From Coniochaeta sp. PMI_546 (taxonomy: Eukaryota > Ascomycota > Sordariomycetes > Coniochaetales > Coniochaetaceae), in contig MU271145.1 of NCBI GenBank assembly GCA_021432605.1, positions 186,001-250,000 on the forward strand: a stretch of DNA of 64,000 bases. Direction: 5' to 3'. Numbering within the stretch: the first letter of the stretch is position 1; the number at the start of each line of letters is the position of its first letter. Of the stretch, positions 53,795 through 64,000 are shown piece by piece. Below the pieces are notes generated by a model that was given only the letters and a program-made list of their open reading frames with translations, made no database searches and was not told where the DNA came from. Made by a program: the position numbers and the translations under genes.

Positions 53795-54326
53795 TTAGAA
53801 AAGAGCGTCAAGCGCGCAGCAGCAGCAGAGGGCGGCGAGACTGGATTACTGTCAGCACTGCAACCGGAGCGACGGCGGCTACGAGAAGGATGAAGAGAGA
53901 CAAAGACACATACCATCCCGTCAGGCAACCACCGCTGCCGCTATCCTTCTGGGGAGGAGGTGCCTGCTGATAGTACATCTGCCGAGAGCAGTTCTTGTCA
54001 GTCAATGGTCATTGAGGCTCATGTATCGGATGAGCCAAGTCACCGGTGCAGAGTTTGGGAGTAGGTTAGGATGAGAAAGTTCACACACCGGCTGCTGTGG
54101 TGGCGGTCCCTGCTGGTATTGACCCATTGGATACTGGCCCTGAGGATACTGCTGCTGGTTCGGGTCGTACGCTTGAGGGGGTGGTCCTTGTGGCGGGTAG
54201 TTGTAGTAGCTGTGGCGCGAGGTCAGACCAGGTTAGTCAGTTGCAGAGAATGTCTCCAGTTTTTCTTGCAGGTCAGGGCTTTTGCGATTCGGCTTACCCT
54301 TGCTGGCCTGGAGGTGGTGCCGACAT
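53795..54326 (-). CDS. CYSTM-type cysteine-rich tail-anchored protein, 86 aa
   Basis: Four small exons: 54326-54298, 54209-54089, 53978-53914, 53840-53795; introns of 88, 110, 73 bp with GTAAGC, GTGTGT and GTATGT donors. The joined frame gives MSAPPPGQQG, a Gln/Pro/Tyr/Gly-rich stretch (YYNYPPQGPPPQAYDPNQQQ, YPMGQYQQGPPPQQP), then KDSGSGGCLTG and, across the last intron, CLAALCCCCALDALF with a stop right after Phe. This is the layout of the cysteine-rich transmembrane module family: disordered Q/P/Y-rich head plus a C-terminal Cys-packed membrane helix. Such proteins are small, membrane-attached and often linked to stress tolerance or metal binding. Splicing of exon 4 creates the first Cys of CLAAL; unspliced frames lose the motif, which strongly supports the model. 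Confidence 0.88.
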
Positions 54327-56613
54327 CGTCACGCGATAGTGCTGTCGTTGAGGATGAACGAGGAATGTTCTCAGGGTTGTCGAGGTCAAAGATCGGTAAT
54401 TGAGCTTGGACTTGGTTCAATTCAAGTTCGCGGGGTGGAACCGCAGAAGTGGAAAGTAGTAGTAGGTTTCCTGACTGAAAGATGGGAAAGAACAATGGAC
54501 AGACAAGAGACGACGGTCCTGTGAAAAGAGGCCACGCGGCACGGGCCGCCAAGGCTTTGTTCTCGAACTAGGGGGCTTGGTGCAATGTAACAAGCTGATT
54601 TTACAGCTCCACATGTGTTATCTCGACAACTAATTTTGTTTTTCGCTTGGAAAACCGTCAGTCCTTCAAGTTCCAGGTTCTGTTCACATCACGACGCTTC
54701 TTGTCAATGAAACAGCTATTTGCTGAAATATCCACACCTTACATCAGTCGGAACGAATACGCACTGCAATCGTGACCGCGGCCATTATAGGTTAGTGCCG
54801 CTGGGCGCTGACTGAAGCGCAAACTTTATACGCACCTCGAGAGCACTACCAAAGCGGGGACTCTGTGTAACTGAGACTCTATGCTTGGCTGCGCCAAGGT
54901 CATCGTCTGCTCCAGATCTCGGCGGGTCCGAGCAATCGCAATGCCTTTCAATGCTCTGTCGAGGTATTAGCATACCCCATGCTTTGCGGTATGGCAGGAG
55001 CAGAAGCCGATAGCAACCACCTGCCGGCGGAGGCTTGACATCACTCAGAGGGGTCTGAAACTACTGAACATAATACTGGCATGTGCGTATGTATGCCCTT
55101 GCTAGGAGACCCTACTTCGTGGGAGTTTATCGATAATCTCATTCCGGTCACGCATCTCCATTGAAGATCAGCGCAATGGGTGTGAATATGTAAGTCTAGA
55201 TCAGGTTCGGATTCCATACTCTATCGCTAATCCTCATCTCTTTGCTAAGTCTGCTGCACTTCAGCGCCTAGCTACAAGTCCTTGCACGACGATGAATAAT
55301 CCTGAAACGTTCGTGATGTTGTCCGCCAATGTTCCTAATCCTGTAGGAACGATATCGAAATCAGTGAAGAACGGTCGCCAATGAGTGACTCCTGACGCAT
55401 CACGACTCTGCTGTCATTTGTCGTTCCTAGAGATAGGCGGCTGAGCGCAGGTAGGTATCGGCCCGGCGGGAAAAAGATATCTGGTCATGAAAGTCAATAG
55501 ATGATCATACACCCGACGGCCGATCCTCTGTAATGTATTGTTTACCTTGATGAAAACCCCCTGGTTTCTAGTCACGGCCCAGAACCTTGCTCTTTACTTT
55601 GCCGAAAAAGTTCGAGAGTGTACGCCTCAGTGAGATGTCGTTAAAGAGCCATTGGTTGCTATGCCGGCCGTACAGGCTTCTGCGAGCTGGTGATGCCGTT
55701 CTTTGAGACTTCAGTGACGCGACGAACGGCTTGTGCGTTGTGCTTTCATCGGCTGGGCCTGTAGTGGACCTTCAGATATCACACTCGCCGGATATAAGGC
55801 AAAGCGCTTGACAGCAATCTCGACGTGACTTGTGGGTTAGGTGAGAAAGGCAAATATGGAGAGGAAAAGCGAATCACAATGATATTTGGGAGCCTTGCTC
55901 AACATGGAATCAAAGGCGGGAGCCGCCGTTCAAATACTCCATCTTGACGACCTTCCAGAAGCCGAACAGAAGACTCACATCGACTATCTCAAGGATGGCC
56001 AAGCCTCCAAACAAGGCATCAGTGGACTTAATGCGCGGCTTGGTGGTCACGCAGTCATGCAGATCCACTGTTGGCGGATACGGAGCCGGTGCCGCACTGC
56101 CGAGCCAAGCGTTGCTTACGGTGGTTCATCTGCAAGGCGACGATTGATACCCGGCACAACAGTTAGAATGGACAGTCACATATAGGGAGTCTGTCCACAA
56201 AAATGAATGCACTTTCGACGCCGCAATCGCACTAGGTACTGTCGTCCACCTTAAACATTGCCACTTTCTGTTAGACATTGATAGCGACCATCGATCAGCT
56301 TGAAGGACGATCGCTCCACCTGCCAAGGAGAGCCAAGTCCTGGGCCTCTGGGCGCCGTACAACGGATGCTCTCGCGAACCAATAAGCGCTCGGTTGGGAC
56401 CGGATCCGTGTCGGGTCCGGGTATACGGCCGGACAACGCCGTTATCATGTGTTACTGGAAAGGCATAACTGCAAATATGCACGCACCACCAGGCCATCGC
56501 TTTCTCAACATTCGCATCTCACCCTCTAGGAGCTGAACAGACCGCATTTATCGACATACACGGAGAAGCTTGTTTGCTGATTTATCGTCCTTCGTCTTCT
56601 CTTGACTGGGTAC
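54327..56613. other. 2.3-kb gene-poor spacer
   Basis: Only short frames. A plus-strand stretch around 55.9-56.15 kb (two overlapping 67-99 codon frames) is slightly protein-like but has no recognisable motif. The left end holds the CYSTM promoter. Confidence 0.45.
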
Positions 56614-58562
56614 TCAAGCCACTGCCCTGAAGATCCTGTACTTTGCGTGCACGTTGCTCATCATGCGCCGATTCACCTTGCCGAATATATCTGATAGTAT
56701 CGTTAGTCGCCTATCGGCCTTCGCAGGATGAGGATATACTCACACATCGGGATACACGTAGCAAGGAGACATAACGACACTATCCCCCAGGTCCGGAATA
56801 CGAATCCGGCGCCATCTTCAGCAGTCCACTTATTGATGAAGGTCGAGAATGCATAGAAGGGGAAGTTTTTCAACATCATCTGTAGGATAAAAATCTCGGT
56901 GGATTGTTTGGGGAAAGAGTCACTTCAAGAGTGCAACTATGGTCAGCGGCGGACAAACACGGTAAAGGACTAGCAGTGGACTTACAGAATATAGAGCCCT
57001 GCAGCGGTCGAAGGCACCGAGATACCGAAACACGCGGCCCCATGGCAGAAGGCACCGAGCAGATATCCATTCGGACGAGGATGTTCGACGTCCCACATGA
57101 ACGTGAACCACCCGAGGGCCGTGAACAACGCGCCAATGGCCATGATTGGAATGCGGAACTCTGCCTCGAAGATGCCGTGGTTCAGCCGCGTGAGCGTCCG
57201 GGCCGTCCAGTCGCAGAGAGGCCCGGCCACGGTGGCAAGCAGGCCGCCGAGAAAACTGCCCGTATAGAAGAAGCCGTTCTGGGCGATGTTGAGGTTATAT
57301 GGAGGGACGGACCAGATCTGCGACGTGATGTACGCGGACACGACGAAGAGCGCGATGAGGACGCCGCTGACGAGCAGGATCCAGATGACGGCCGGGTTGG
57401 CCAGATGCACGAAGATCTCGCTGAGGAGGTGGAGGATGCCTTTCTCGGCGTACGTGCCTGATAACGGCGCTAGTGATTGTATGTAGGTCTTTTTCGCCTT
57501 CTGCGGCTGTGATGTGGTTCCAGCCGTCTCGACGACAGATAGCTCTGGCTTCTCACCAGATGGCATCGTGCCCTGCTGTGGGATCTCGACACGCTTCTCG
57601 CTTGCAGGTCCTCGGCTCGGCTGCGATCTCCTGAACTGTGTCTCTGGGAGGAAGAAGACAGTACCGATCAGCGCCACGATATTGAAAGGGAGTGAAGCGA
57701 CGAAAAGCGACTGCCATCCGCATGCCTGTGTCATGGCGCCGGCGATGATAGACACGATGGACGGGGTACATGTCAGCGTAGCAACCATGAACGCTGTACG
57801 CAAGCCGCGCTCGTGCAGGTAGAGTAGATCGCCAACGGCGGATAGCGAGAGGCTCTCCCAAGCCGTAGTGCCGAGACCCTGTACCATGCGTCCAGCCAGC
57901 AAAGTGTTATAATTGTAACGCTGCGAGCCGATGATGCAAATGATCGTTCCAATCGTTCCAGTCACGGCAGCGAAGAGGAATTGAGGCCGCTTGCCGTACT
58001 TCTGGGCAAGTACCGAAACCAGGGGTCTTCGGAAGCACTGTCAGCCAAGGGATATAGTGCATGCTAGGACTGGACTAACCCTATTGCTCCAACAACCAAG
58101 AGCTGATACCCCGAAAGTTCGGATATCATTGTTACGGGTACACTCAATAGGCCGGCCAGGGCAAATGTTGAGGGTGCAAGCATAGGGCCCGGCAAAGCGG
58201 CGAAGATGATGTTGTTGAAGAAAAGCGTGACGAAGGCTATTTCTCTCTTCCATGTTGGCCACAGCTGTGAAACTATCAGTCTCTGGCTGTGACTTTGTCA
58301 AGGAGCACTCCGCTGCTCACAAGAGGATCGTTGGGATCATCATCGGATGGTTGGGGTACCAAGATGGTATCAACGCCCTACAGTTAAGAACGGTCAGTGG
58401 GGATGTGTCTAACATGGGTTGAGAACGACCTGCCTTATAGACGACTCTCTTTAACTGGCTGACGTCAACGTCTGGGAGCGAGCTTGCCGAGTCATCTTGG
58501 AGTAGATACTCAGTTCCGGCAAGCGGCGCGTTGTCCTTGGTGTCGATAATGCCGAACGGCAT
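56614..58562 (-). CDS. MFS transporter, DHA1-like, 555 aa, six exons
   Basis: Exons 58562-58434, 58377-58321, 58264-58080, 58026-56986, 56922-56744, 56690-56614; all junctions keep the frame. Intron 1 appears to be GC-AG (AAG|GCAGGT...TGTAG); the other introns are GT-AG. Family landmarks appear in order: KRVVYK + GVDTILVPQPSDDPNDPL, LWPTWKREIAFVTLFFNNII, GPLVSVLAQKYGKRPQFLFA, LAGRMVQGLGTTAWESLSLS, ERGLRTAFM, DSFPKQSTEIFILQ and the terminal MYIFGKVNRRMM. This is a 12-segment fungal transporter of the group often found beside catabolic genes. It is transcribed divergently from the decarboxylase at 59149-60308, suggesting a shared aromatic-acid substrate. Direction of transport cannot be read. 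Confidence 0.9.
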
Positions 58563-59148
58563 TGTTTACAGCATTCGTCATATGCTCGCACAACTCACGA
58601 TGAAATCACAAGCGTTCAGACTGCTGGTCCAGCGATTGCAAGGGCTATCCATAATATAAATACGGCGACTGTTACCATGACTGCGACCCTCCAAGACCAA
58701 AACCCCAATGCGAGGTCAGAATGCGACCCGCGTCTGGACATCATTTCATCTATCCTACCGTTGCAATAGACGCCAAAGCGAGTTAAGGCTGAAGTTGTCG
58801 CATCCCAAACTTCCCGTCAACCCAATAACTGCCGGCCGAACCCCAATCCAGCACGGCTCGATGTTGCGGGGTCACCAACATGGGCAACATGTCTGGGCGC
58901 CACGGCAGATACTTCCCCGCAGAACATTCTTCAACTGCCACTGAACATCTGATCGACTATGAAATGCTAGTCCAGCTAGAAGCATCGACTAAAATGTTTC
59001 GCATCTGCGTATTGGACAGCAGAGAGGTATAACTAGGAGGGTGTGATACCCCTTGTTTTGGCGCATGTTTGTGTCTTGTTCCTCACCCCTACTCCAAAAG
59101 CCGGCACTTATCCTCTCGTTCAGAACATAGTGTTTCGAAGTTTCCAAC
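58563..59148. promoter_or_regulatory. bidirectional promoter of transporter and decarboxylase
   Basis: The 586 bp between the two divergent ATGs contain no other gene. I do not identify a specific regulator site, but co-regulation is the simplest reading of the arrangement. Confidence 0.55.
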
Positions 59149-60308
59149 ATGGCTGCACCAAAGGGTACCGTTGCCATCGAGGAAGCGGTCCTCAACCCAG
59201 AGGGCGTAGAATGGCACTCCAAGACAGCCATCTTCTACATGCCCGGAGCAAGCGAGAAAGACGTCAGAGAACATGCTTTGACGAAAGCCCTCCTCGACAT
59301 CCACGGCGAGCGGCTCGCCAAGATGGACGCGACCGGAGTCGAGTACATGCTCCTCTCACTGACCTCCGTCAGCGTGCAAGGCGAGCCCGATGCCGCGAAG
59401 GCAGCGGCCATGGCCGTCAACGCCAACGACTGGCTGGCTGAGCAGGTCGCTAAGAATCCGCGTCGTTTTGGTGGTCTAGCCTCCATAGCCATGCACGATG
59501 CCAAGGATGCCGCCGCTGAGCTGAGGCGGGCGGTCAAGGAGCTTGGAATGTTTGGAGCGATCATTAACGATTTCCAGGAGATCTATGATGAAAGCACGAA
59601 GAGTGTCAGGAGGGTTTGGTACGATACACCTGACTACCATCCGTTCTGGGCCGCTGTTGAGGAGCTGGATGTGCCGGTGTATCTGCATCCACGATATCCG
59701 ATCGAAGCAGAGGTGCAACCCGGGGAGATGTATGGGCCTGGAAAGAGACACCTGCTGGGCGCGGCTGTGTCATTCCACCTGTCTCTCAGCTATCACATCT
59801 ACGCCCTGATGTCGAGTGGTATTTTCGATCTCTATCCAAAAGCGCAGATTGTCATAGGTCATCTAGGCGAAGGGTGAGTCAGAATCTGGACATCCAATTA
59901 TTGTAGACCGCTGACGCCACGACTCGTCGTAGTATCCCGTTCAACTTGTGGCGAGCTGATCACTGGTACAACAAGCCAGTCAAGAGAAAGGGGCGGCCTT
60001 CCAAGGAAGACTACAGTTATTATATGACACATAATGTGTCCGTGACTACGTCTGGCAACTATTCGACCAAGGCACTGAAGTACTGCATTGATGTATTAGG
60101 CGAGGAGAGGTGCATGTATTCCATAGGTGACTGAGTCTTCCATCTTCCGATACTACTGGACACTCACTAACATGGCTTAGACTATCCATACGATACCATT
60201 GAAGAAGCTCAAGAATGGTGGAAGGGGCTTGATCTGCCTGCAGAACAAAAGGAGCTCATTGCAAGGGGAAACGCCATCCGACTGTTCAAGCTGCCTTTAG
60301 AACTTTGA
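59149..60308 (+). CDS. 2,3-dihydroxybenzoate-decarboxylase-type amidohydrolase, 348 aa
   Basis: Exons 59149-59873, 59933-60126, 60181-60308; introns 59 and 54 bp, in frame. The protein follows Aspergillus 2,3-dihydroxybenzoate decarboxylase along its whole length: TVAIEEAV, ASIAMHDAKDAAAELRRAV, VPVYLHPRYP, VIGHLGEGIPFNLWR, VTTSGNYSTKALKYCID, MYSIDYPYD and IRLFKLP. Expected metal ligands and active-site residues are present: E11, H180, H238, E241 and D307, the last created at the exon 2-3 junction. The family performs non-oxidative, metal-dependent decarboxylation of o-hydroxybenzoates (2,3-DHB, gamma-resorcylate, salicylate) in the cytosol, giving catechol or related phenols. The exact substrate is not decidable here. 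It pairs with the divergent MFS gene. Confidence 0.93.
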
Positions 60309-61078
60309 TGTGGACGAGAGATAACCACTTCAAGTCTAAGCATGGCAGGCATGCAGGCGCAGTGCAATATCACACATCATTCTCTTGGGAGGCGTTGTAG
60401 GATAACTATACATGTCAAGAACAACTCAAGCATGGTAAACACAAACGCAAGCCACTCAAGTCCTTGGCCCCAAATATTGTTCTTTGTCTGAAAAGTGTGT
60501 CTCATAATCATCAGCCCTACGAGATCACGCAAACTCGACCTCGTCTTGGATCCAATGATCTTGTAGGCTGGCGCCCCTCTAATACCTTGGCGCCTCAGCC
60601 ATCCAGAATTTGAAGCTTGGCGAGGTGTGTTTTCGGAAACGGTGACAGAAAGTGCTCTCGTCAGCATGCAAGGAGGCGCCTCTGCGAACGCCCGCGTCAC
60701 TGCAGCGCGATAACAGTTCCAATCACAAGCGAGGTCACTTCGGTTTGGATATACTTAACAAAAGACTGCATCCTTGGATCCATTGTCTGACCTCACATCT
60801 GCCCCGAGACTATCTGTGTGAATCGACATTTCAGTGCCACCGCCTGCTCGTGCCGCAAGTACTTTCTTTCCTACCGCACGGTATTGACTCGAATTGTACG
60901 CAATATCCACCGCTCAAACCCGACCATTCCATAAATCAAGACCGTCTTGGAAGACGATGCCGTCAAGGACAAAGACAAGTCGGCGGTACTTTACTCATAA
61001 TCCCATTCCAACAACAAAACTGTCCTAACCTTTGCCTTTGTCCTCCATTCCCCCGCTCCCCCAACGCGGCTTTACCCT
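60309..61078. other. spacer between convergent genes
   Basis: 3' flanks of the decarboxylase and of the 61079-61922 gene; no coding signal. Confidence 0.5.
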
Positions 61079-61922
61079 TCAGAAAATTGTCAACTTCAAC
61101 AGCTCGACCAGAAACCAGGGCCACCACTGAGGAGTAGATTCGTAGATCCTCTTCCTCGCAGATCTCGTGTCGGCGATCCAGTTGGTTAATCGGAGGGGCA
61201 GGCCGGCCCAGACATCCACATCCTCGTGGGATATTGTGCGAGATATGACCTTTTGCCGGAAGTCTTCGGCCCTACGGCGACTGCGGGATACGATTGACAT
61301 CCACGACAGGTAGGTCAGGGCGAAGATAACGTGGTACGATGCTAGCATCGCTAGGGCGAAGGCAAGTCGAGGATGTTGAGCGGGGGTCCAGAGGCTGCTT
61401 TCAATAGCCTTCGCCACCACGAAGAATATGGCGAACCGGCGCGAGCGGCCCACAGCCGGGACGAGGTCGTCTGTGAGATTATCGAGAGTCCACGTATATT
61501 CGACCAGATCCCAGTGGAGCATGCTGCGGCTCCCCTCGGCGTACTGTGCCGGCGTTACCCTCCGTTGAGCTGGCGGAGCGTCGGAGGAGGAAACTATAGC
61601 CGTGTCGGGCTGAGGCACCAGATCCAACCCGGCAGGTCCTGTGTTACTGGCAGCGTTGCTGCCGAAGCGTGTTTGGTCAGCTATTCTGCACGGCCCGTCA
61701 AGTCTATATATACTCTGGAACCCACAAGAGGCCTTGTGAAGGGAAATTGGCATACCGCTCGGCCTCCGCCTCGGCCACGTCTTGGAGATGCCGCCTGACC
61801 CGTCTCAAGGACATTCTGTGCAGCGTACTTGTAAGCCCGAAGTCTAGATTCCGCTTCCATGCTTCATGATCCAGTCGCCATTGCCCCGAGGACATGTAGA
61901 GTATGGGTTCTCGAAAGGGCAT
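61079..61922 (-). CDS. unknown protein with two likely membrane segments, 257 aa
   Basis: Exons 61922-61756 and 61685-61079; a 70-bp intron (GTATGC...GTGCAG, branch CTTGAC) joins EAEAER to IADQTRFGSN in frame. Alternative start at 61895 (MSSGQWRLDHEAW). The N-terminus is basic and helical (HRMSLRRVRRHLQDVAEAEA), followed by a polar linker, then two hydrophobic stretches around RFAIFFVVAKAIESSL and LAFALAMLASYHVIFALTYL, a charged segment (SRSRRRAEDFRQ) and an aromatic end PQWWPWFLVELLKL. I do not recognise the family. Nothing in the neighbourhood suggests a role. Confidence 0.6.
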
Positions 61923-62862
61923 TGCGGGTTCTCGCCGGCGGGTGGATTAGTGCGTTTATGTGATATTGGAAAGAATTCACAAATGACAGGTATTGGAAGA
62001 AGATGGGGAGAGGCGAAGTCGAAGGGAAGACGTTGGGGAAGAAAATGAGAGAGAAAAGAAGAAGAAAAAAAAAAAAAGAAACTTATGAAATTAGAGGCGA
62101 ACCCTTAAATAGTTTTCATAAGACCTCTCACTCTGTCCTCCTACCTGATGTTGTGATGGCGATGTCTCTGAGACGCAAACCAGCCACGGCTGACTCTTTG
62201 TCCCGCTTCCCTTTTCACTTTCACAGTGAACACCCAGGTTAGAGCCTCCAACAGAACATGAAGAAAGAGCAAGAAAAAGAAGAGAAAGACAAGAAAATAA
62301 AAAGTGACAATGACAAATAACGGGTGTTTCCTGGTCATTGGCCTGATTTCTGCTATTTTGCTTGTCGGTTTTCTTTTAATTCATTTTCAATTTGATTTTT
62401 GTATATATTCTGATCGGCTCAAATGATCAGTCAACTTATCGTTAGACCGTGCTCGGCCAGCTGACGGTCCTGCCACGGCAGATAAAGGAGACAGCCTGTG
62501 ACAGAATCATGATGCTGCATGCATTGCAAGCTTGCTGCATTTATGAGCTCAACCTTCCGTAAATGACCTATAGACTACTCAGTGCTTGAGCAGTAGGAAT
62601 TGCAACTGAGTCAGGCTGGGGTGTTCAAAGAGCTTGTCCCGAATGATAGCCAGAGTTTCACTATCGTCTCGTTGCGGCAGAGTTAGACCCATTTCATTGA
62701 GTTCCAGTGTCCAGCCAAGTCGGCGTTAGGTGTGTGTGAGAGTGTGTATGTGAGAGAGACATAAAGTAAGCACTCGCCCGACGCTTGGTCCTTTCCTGCC
62801 ATCCAGCTCAGCTTTGCCATCCTCTCACTAGGGCCCCCAGCTGCTCAACTGCCGCCGATATC
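61923..62862. other. spacer between divergent genes at the right end
   Basis: It contains a purine-rich run with a long A tract near 62.06-62.08 kb and the promoters of both flanking genes. No gene seen. Confidence 0.45.
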
Positions 62863-64000
62863 ATGGAGCGCCGTATACAGAATCTGACGCTCAAGTTGTT
62901 GATCTTTGAGATAATACATGGGAGGAGAACCTTCACGGATGAGGCTGCCGAAGATCTACTTCTTCTTTCTCCTCAAGAGTCAGCTTGGCTTGTTACGGTC
63001 CGTAAGATCGAGACGGCCGGTTCGACCGTCGGCGACGTGGAGCCAACTGTTTGTTTCGAGGTGAGCTTATATAACCGGGTTAGATAACGTTCCTAACCCT
63101 ATTTCTCCTTTATCCAGATACGACTTGTCCATCGAACTATCACGATAGGATCCACTCCGTCCCAGCAAAAAGAGGCAGAACACGCGATTGAGATACTGTG
63201 CCGAGAGTTTTGCGACCCTGCCAGGACCTTATTCCCGGGGCGGGTTAATGCCAACCCCTATCTCGTCTTTACCGTCGGGGTAGATGTCAATAATCCGATT
63301 GACGACATATTCCTCCGTACCTTTCTGAAGTACAGCTCTCGGTTCGATAAAACCCGCAGCGGTACTTCGAAGGCTGACGGTATCCCCGGCTGGGGAGCGG
63401 CAGTGGCAAGAGTTACGCCTTCCTTGCTGGGCTATGCGTAGGTCACGCAGGGCGGCGTCCTGGCCCTCAAGACATATCCGATCTAGAAGTCTAACCGTTG
63501 CGCTATAGGGGCAAAGTCATGATAAACGCGCTGAAAGACTCTAGCGAGGTAAATAACCCGGCCGGCAGTAATATTATGTCGACCGCTGGTGTCTCTGCTG
63601 CCCTGATAGCTATCGTGAGTGTTCCCCGGCTCAAGCCGAGCACGGTTGCTTGAGCTCCTGTCGAATCGCCAGCTAATAAGGCAACAGCTTGAGCATAAGC
63701 TGGACAACTTGATTAAGGATGGAAACGTCGGCGACGTAACACAGCGAGACCAGGCACGGCCGACGACTACTGCTCTCGATCATGCTATCCTCGCGTTTGC
63801 AGGGATCGATAAAGGTAAGACTCCATGTCCCTAGGCATAGACTCGGCTGGCAACATCAAGGACTTACTGATGTTTCCCTCCAAAAAGTCTTTACCGACTA
63901 TAAGGCGGCAGGAGCTATTGCCGTCCCAGGGTCGACGCGACCGATCCTTGAGAGCTTGAGGGATTCCATGTCCGCCATCACAAGAGAGCAGTGGCAAGCC
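62863..64000 (+). CDS. unknown protein, 5' part, five exons, runs off the window
   Basis: Exons 62863-63060, 63118-63437, 63509-63614, 63688-63814, 63888->64000; introns 57, 71, 73 and 73 bp with GTGAGC, GTAGGT, GTGAGT and GTAAGA donors, all joining in frame. The visible ~287 residues start MERRIQNLTLKLLIFEIIHG and contain DEAAEDLLLLSPQESAWLV, a region starting IRLVHRTITIGSTPSQQ (KEAEHAIEILCREFCDPA), LVFTVGVDVNNPIDDIFLRT, GKVMINALKDSSEVNN, then LEHKLDNLIKDGNVGDV and GVFTDYKAAGAIAVPG. No signal peptide, membrane segment or known domain is seen. Composition and splicing are normal for a host gene; the family may become clear from the missing 3' part. Confidence 0.7.

Noticed and set aside
63438-63508. 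tRNA-like sequence on the minus strand (GCCCCTATAGCGCAACGGTTAG)
   Set aside because: No T-arm or closing acceptor strand; the stretch is explained as an intron with a CTAAC branch and CTATAG acceptor.
1-64000. CRISPR arrays, rRNA genes, LTR elements, secondary-metabolite core genes (PKS, NRPS, terpene synthase)
   Set aside because: None visible: no regularly spaced repeats, no rRNA signature, no paired long terminal repeats and no core-enzyme motifs.

Overview
The window is nuclear DNA of a filamentous ascomycete (Pezizomycotina, probably Sordariomycetes). The reasons are spliced genes with short introns (about 50-115 bp, GTRNGY donors, CTNAC/CTGAC branch sites), fungus-specific families (GH55 glucanase, PigL-type N-terminal domain, fungal F-box/WD40, 2,3-dihydroxybenzoate-decarboxylase-type amidohydrolase, CYSTM protein) and long gene-poor spacers. 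There is no bacterial-style operon. I rebuilt exon structures by hand; wherever I give exons, the joined reading frame is open to the stop.

Layout. 0-6 kb: DHA2-type MFS exporter, an orphan PigL-type N-terminal domain protein, and two tandem paralogues of a small unknown domain that I call the HWEG module. 6-8.7 kb: nothing I can support. 8.7-17 kb: Myb/SANT-like protein, Ap4A phosphorylase, FIT/Scs3 fat-storage-inducing protein, and a secreted GH55 exo-beta-1,3-glucanase followed in frame by a 77-codon tail behind a single TAG. 17-20.8 kb: long spacer. 20.8-29.3 kb: F-box/WD40 protein, a truncated Tc1/mariner-type transposase, an intron-containing tRNA-Gln(UUG), a protein with two diverged HWEG modules, and a second DHA2-type MFS transporter. 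31.5-36 kb: large Uls1/Ris1-like SNF2-RING protein. 37.6-44.5 kb: a divergent pair (unknown C-terminal membrane protein; Est1-type domain protein with a hydrophobic C-terminus), then a ferric-reductase-like flavocytochrome interrupted by an assembly gap. 46-49 kb: aquaporin, a fourth (broken) HWEG copy, and an 8-cysteine small secreted protein. 49-56.6 kb: mostly gene-poor, with one probable decayed gene, one conserved-looking unknown protein and a four-exon CYSTM gene. 56.6-60.3 kb: a divergent MFS transporter / aromatic decarboxylase pair. 61-64 kb: an unknown membrane protein and the 5' part of an unknown five-exon gene running off the right edge.

Functional links. The clearest two-gene unit is the DHA1-like transporter (56.6-58.6 kb) facing the decarboxylase (59.1-60.3 kb) across a 586-bp shared promoter, as expected for uptake or export plus decarboxylation of a hydroxybenzoate. 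The Est1-type gene and its divergent membrane-protein neighbour share a 492-bp promoter. The most novel signal is the HWEG module, present at four places over 44 kb as tandem single copies, an internal duplication and a broken fragment. I found no secondary-metabolite core enzyme, retroelement, CRISPR array or rRNA gene.
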